A DNA stretch of 64,000 nucleotides from Dimargaris cristalligena (taxonomy: Eukaryota > Kickxellomycota > Dimargaritomycetes > Dimargaritales > Dimargaritaceae): assembly GCA_027576995.1 (NCBI GenBank), contig JANBQC010000017.1, forward strand, positions 62,001 through 126,000, read 5' to 3'. The translations under genes were made by a program, and so were the position numbers. The notes below the pieces were generated by a model. The model was given only the letters and a program-made list of their open reading frames with translations. It was not told the origin of the DNA and did not search any database. How positions within the stretch are numbered: position 1 is the stretch's first letter; each line of letters starts with the position of its first letter. Below, piece by piece: positions 60,186 to 64,000 of the stretch.

Positions 60186-62453
60186 TCACTGGGGCACCGT
60201 TCGGTCATCGATATAGTGCCCATTGGCCCGTTTGGCTAAGCCCACTCCCATGCCGTGGCGGGCGAAGATGTCCCAGATCGCGTCCTCATGTCGAGCCTCG
60301 TACAGGACAGAGTCAGCGAATAACACCGCGTCCCGGGCGTGCAGGACCGTGGGCTGGCAGGGGGTCAATTGCATCGCGAATAAAGCCAGTCGCATAAAGT
60401 CCCGCCAGGCCTGCTTCTGACCAGACCTAAAATACCATACGGGCTCGTTCTCTTGCTCCTCCAGGAAAACCCAGGCCACTGCGAACATAACATTGGCCCA
60501 CATATCTCCGAGGGTTCCCGGAACGCCATTCATGGGGTGTTGCATGTTCTCGATCGTGAAGGGGTAAATGTAGTGTCTAGTCGATACGGGCATGCGGAAG
60601 TTTTGGAACGACGAGTCGCTGCCGGTAGGGGTGGCAGTGGAGGCCGAGAAGATGGTGGGGAGCTGGGCGGCTAGCTTAACGTCATCCGTGGCCTTTTGTC
60701 CCTCTTTAATATTAAATAGGAGCGTCAGCGCCTTACTCCAACCCCGGGCTACACCCCGCCCTTCGTCCGAGGCCAGGCATTCGGTTGGGTTTCGGATGCT
60801 CGTCCGACTCACTCGCCTCATTTGACCCCCGCCTACCAGTCGGTTGGCCAGGAGCAGGAGCAGTTGGAACTCTATCACGTCCGGCAGACCGGCCGGGTCG
60901 ACTACTTTACCGTCCTGGAGGTAGAGTCCCGTTTCGAAGCGGGGCGGTACACTGTCCTGGGGTAACCAGAGGGTAGTCCGGTGGGGGGCATCCGGGGACC
61001 AATAGTCGTCATTCAATTTGAATTTCCCCCAGGATCCCGTCCCGCTTTTGTCCCCTAACCCCAAGACATCCATGAAGTCGAGCTGTCCCAGGATTTCCAA
61101 GACCGTTTCCACGGTGTCTTGGAACACTGGGAAGGGATTGGGCGGGTAGGTGTAGCTCATTACTGCCTGTAGTTGGTGCTGGAACTCCGTCTGGTGTTCC
61201 AAGGGCATGTTGGACCAGGAGTGGCGGGCCATCCCTTCGTCTAAATCGTAGTTCAGTCGAACTGCATGGCGGATAATGAAGTCGCCCATTAGGGTGTACA
61301 CGGCGTAGTCATTCTCGAGCGTAGTAATCCGCACCTCCCACACTTTGTCCAAGTTGTTGGTGCCCGGGGTGTGGTAGTACATGGGGCAGATATCGATTGG
61401 CTTGGTGATGATGGAGTCGCGACTAGAAGTGACGAAGACTTGGTGGCATTCAGCTTGGGAAGGGGGAGGGCCGTAGGTGGGACTCGGTTCATCGGCATCC
61501 CCCTCCCACTCCTCCTCGACCGGACTACCCTTTGGGGAGGAGAAGGTGGTTAAAAACGAGAATAGGGATTTCGGGGATCGGGTCGGAATACTGGTGCCGG
61601 CTATTTCCACTCTATCCGGTTCATCCTCAGCCAGGTCGTCGGCCATATGGAGCCCCAGGATTTCAATTTGACGCGGCGTTAGGCGCAGCACTTCCCGAAT
61701 AGCCATAGTAGCCACCTCCCGCAAAGTGACCGCCCAGCTGGCCAAGTGGGGGGGTACTTCCTGAGGGTTCGACACTAGGGAATGCTGAACCAGAGGGACC
61801 TCAAACTTCTGATACACAGCCACAAGAGAGTGGGCATTAGCAATTGGGAGGTCCTGGTAGAACTGCTGGAAGGAAACCAGCTTGAGGCCCCCGTAAGTGA
61901 CCACCGGGTTGGTAGCCGCGATATTGCCAATCTCCCGAAGATCATTGCGCGAAATACCCTGGGTGATACTCAACAGGTGATCCAGGGCCACCGTCACGCT
62001 TAACGCCTCGACGTCGTCCAATGGCAATATATCCGAAATACTGGAGCTTATGGAGTGGGTATCGTCGGACCCAGGGTTAGAAAACTGTCCTTCGATATTG
62101 GAGGGGCTCAATTGTACTATAGGGAGGGCGTACATGGGTTGTAGAGGACTCATGGGACTCATCGGGGAACTCGGCCGCATGGTTTTCATTGGATTGGCGT
62201 CGGGGGATACGTTGGCCGATAGTTTGCGCTTGATTTGGGACTTGGGGCGGCTCACATTTGCCAATCGCTTGGGGGTCTGTATTTTAACGCGGGCCTTCTG
62301 CGACGGCAAATGGGATTCTGATTCGAGGGATGGGGAGTGGTAATTGCGGAGCGAATCTATAAACGGGCTGGTAGATATCGTAGGTTGACTTATGGCCGGC
62401 GTGGCGCCGAGGGCCAGGATGGCCATCCACCAAATACTCTGTTGGCAAATCAT
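60186..62453 (-). CDS. Secreted M36 fungalysin-like protein lacking the zinc-binding motif (predicted pseudo-protease), 755 aa
   Basis: A single intronless frame from ATG 62453 to the stop at 60186. The N-terminus (MICQQSIWWMAILALGATPA) is a signal peptide. Residues about 150-215 resemble the FTP propeptide domain (VALDHLLSITQGISRNDL, LKLVSFQQFYQDLPIANAHS). A PepSY-like stretch (VWEVRITTLENDYAVY) and the whole M36 catalytic fold follow: ANRLVGGG, GDMWANVMFAVAW (649 onwards), LTPCQPTVLHARDA and IWDIFARHGMGVGLA at the C-terminus. Active fungalysins have HEYTHG just before xNRLTGG, and a glutamate in GEGW, as zinc ligands. Here the positions before ANRL read EFQLLLLL (528-535) and GEGW reads ARGW (569-572), so both zinc histidines, the catalytic glutamate and the third ligand are replaced. 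The frame is intact and the rest of the fold conserved, so it is not simply a decayed pseudogene. A role as propeptide-like inhibitor, carbohydrate or protein binder, or decoy is inference. Confidence 0.85.
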   Translation of the reverse strand: MICQQSIWWMAILALGATPAISQPTISTSPFIDSLRNYHSPSLESESHLPSQKARVKIQTPKRLANVSRPKSQIKRKLSANVSPDANPMKTMRPSSPMSPMSPLQPMYALPIVQLSPSNIEGQFSNPGSDDTHSISSSISDILPLDDVEALSVTVALDHLLSITQGISRNDLREIGNIAATNPVVTYGGLKLVSFQQFYQDLPIANAHSLVAVYQKFEVPLVQHSLVSNPQEVPPHLASWAVTLREVATMAIREVLRLTPRQIEILGLHMADDLAEDEPDRVEIAGTSIPTRSPKSLFSFLTTFSSPKGSPVEEEWEGDADEPSPTYGPPPSQAECHQVFVTSSRDSIITKPIDICPMYYHTPGTNNLDKVWEVRITTLENDYAVYTLMGDFIIRHAVRLNYDLDEGMARHSWSNMPLEHQTEFQHQLQAVMSYTYPPNPFPVFQDTVETVLEILGQLDFMDVLGLGDKSGTGSWGKFKLNDDYWSPDAPHRTTLWLPQDSVPPRFETGLYLQDGKVVDPAGLPDVIEFQLLLLLANRLVGGGQMRRVSRTSIRNPTECLASDEGRGVARGWSKALTLLFNIKEGQKATDDVKLAAQLPTIFSASTATPTGSDSSFQNFRMPVSTRHYIYPFTIENMQHPMNGVPGTLGDMWANVMFAVAWVFLEEQENEPVWYFRSGQKQAWRDFMRLALFAMQLTPCQPTVLHARDAVLFADSVLYEARHEDAIWDIFARHGMGVGLAKRANGHYIDDRTVPQ

Positions 62454-64000
62454 ACTATTGAATATCAAGTTGTAGGTAGCTTAATAAATGCGATTGGGCG
62501 ATGATGGGTGGGGGAGGAAGAGTAAAGGACAGGATAATGTAGGTCTATGGTGATAAATGTTGGGCAAAAAGCGGCTAAGGTAGATTTCATTACAAGCTTG
62601 CCACCAAGGCAATGCGAATACCGGTTGTTTTGTGATGCGAGTGCGGCTTCGTAACCACGACACTACCGGGGGAATGGGTGGGTTATATAGAATAAGGTCA
62701 ACCGCTGCCCTCAAGCTGTGTGCTACCTAACCTATTGTGAACGGAAGTGTAATTTTATAAAGGAAGAGGGAAACGGAAGTCCAAGGTTGGTCCAACGTCA
62801 ACTTCTCACCTCTTGCCATGGGCTATCCGACCCCTTAGCCATTCCGCCATTTCTTCCACTCACCTCCTTATCCCATGATTCTGGTACGACAGGTGGCTAT
62901 TAAACTGAAACGTCTCAATGCCTTTACGTAAAAGCAATACCACGGCGTTATTGGACAGATAGTAAATTCGAATGGGAAATTAGAGTAGCCCCAGCTCCAA
63001 AGTTAATGGGTGGGGTGTATCAGCCCAGGTCCACGCTCCAGTTGGGACTGGTTTAGGCGACCACAAAAGCAGAAGGCGGGAGGCACCTGAGCGGACAGGG
63101 GGGGTAAAGTGTCGATTTTTGAATGGAAACCAGTCCCACGTTGCACCATGGTTGATTGGAAGAATGGCCTAGTCGGTTCGCTGACGCGTATGGTAATGCG
63201 AATGCAGTAGGCGGCGGGGGAGGTCTGGTGTTACGGTGATGTTCGAGAGTAGCTGCAATACTAGGTGAAGGGTCGGCCCGGTACTGCTGGCCAAGTCATT
63301 TGTTTGAATCGATCAGAATTATACAGGCGGACTGCTTCTGTTGTTGCGCTGAATAAACTTGCCGCAACATGGGGAGCGGCTAATCGTATTTTCATATTAA
63401 TCCTCCAATATAAGCTTCAGGTATTATTTATCCGGTCTTTTGGCTATCGTGTATCATTAAACCCGTTAAAAGATTAATTCACCAACATTAAAGGCTTTAC
63501 TGGCAGCTATATTAAACATCACTGTCATACCGGTTATACTGGAAACAACCCCACAGTGGTACTATCTTTACTCACTCATTATAAACGAAAGCAGCCATTC
63601 CACTTAATACCTTTGTCGTTTAATTCAATGTAATACTATCACTGTAAAGAAAACATAAAGGTGATTTGGTGGTCATCATTGGCCTTCCTGAGGCCGATTG
63701 GCTATGGGAATAGTTGCGCACCATCCAACTGCCCTGCTCTGCAACACTTGTGCAATGTCAAGTGCAGCATCACGGGCCTCTAGGGCTCAAGGCCATACGG
63801 GGTGCTAGTAGTACGGTTGGGTTTCCGTTCGGGTCACAGCTGGCAACCATGGAAAAATGTGATGTTGTTACTCACACGCTCCCTTTTTTAGCTTAATGAT
63901 TGGTTACTTTAGTAGTGTAAATTATCATTAAAAATGAAAAATTATAATTTTAGTCGATTATAAGAGTAGTGTATACCTCGATAGGTAGCCCAAAGTACAT
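62454..64000. other. Right-edge region upstream of the M36-like gene
   Basis: About 1.5 kb with no recognised gene. It contains the promoter of the M36-like gene (62454 onwards). Short frames of 60-77 codons occur on both strands without domains. No partial gene entering from the right edge could be recognised. Confidence 0.5.

Noticed and set aside
60186..62468. Start of the M36-like protein at 62468
   Set aside because: The codon there is TTG; the first ATG in frame is at 62453 and directly precedes the signal peptide.

Overview
The window is nuclear DNA from a fungus, most likely an early-diverging lineage (Zoopagomycota/Kickxellomycotina, Mucoromycota or similar). The eukaryotic call rests on spliceosomal introns (GTAAGT/GTATGT donors, YAG acceptors, about 65-350 nt). 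The fungal call rests on the gene set: an Ecl1-type zinc-finger protein, a fungalysin-family protein with its FTP propeptide, a mitochondrial bL35, a fungal-style SAGA Sgf73, Dpb4 and NC2-beta. The exact species is not determinable here. No bacterial operons, rRNA, tRNA or CRISPR arrays were seen.

Twelve genes can be supported; exon junctions were worked out by reading frame and family conservation. Left gene-rich part (1-29 kb): an LMBD2-type membrane protein (minus, cut by the left edge); a MEF2-type MADS-box factor (minus); a four-exon PGM2-type phosphoglucomutase/phosphopentomutase (minus); a vesicular-amine-transporter-like MFS carrier (plus, with a 25-nt exon); mitochondrial bL35m (minus); a Par14/PIN4 parvulin (plus); an HMG-box factor with poly-Gln and poly-His tracts (minus); then a chromatin/transcription group of Dpb4/POLE3 (plus), NC2-beta/Dr1 (minus) and Sgf73/ataxin-7 (plus). 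Dpb4 and NC2-beta are both H2B-like histone-fold proteins and lie tail to tail; NC2-beta and Sgf73 are divergent.

Right part (29-64 kb): two gene-poor stretches of about 15.4 kb each, rich in microsatellites and homopolymer G/C runs, on either side of one small Ecl1-like gene (44.4-44.8 kb). At 60.2-62.5 kb lies an intronless 755-codon secreted protein of the M36 (fungalysin) fold in which the HExxH zinc-binding motif and the third zinc ligand are both replaced. It is an apparently maintained pseudo-protease and the most unusual gene in the window. The last 1.5 kb shows no gene.

Functionally the window mixes housekeeping genes (mitochondrial translation, pentose/hexose phosphate metabolism, prolyl isomerisation, DNA polymerase epsilon), general transcription (NC2, SAGA), sequence-specific regulators (MADS, HMG) and surface/secreted functions (LMBD2, MFS, M36-like). 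Apart from the NC2-beta/Dpb4/Sgf73 neighbourhood there is no sign of a metabolic gene cluster.
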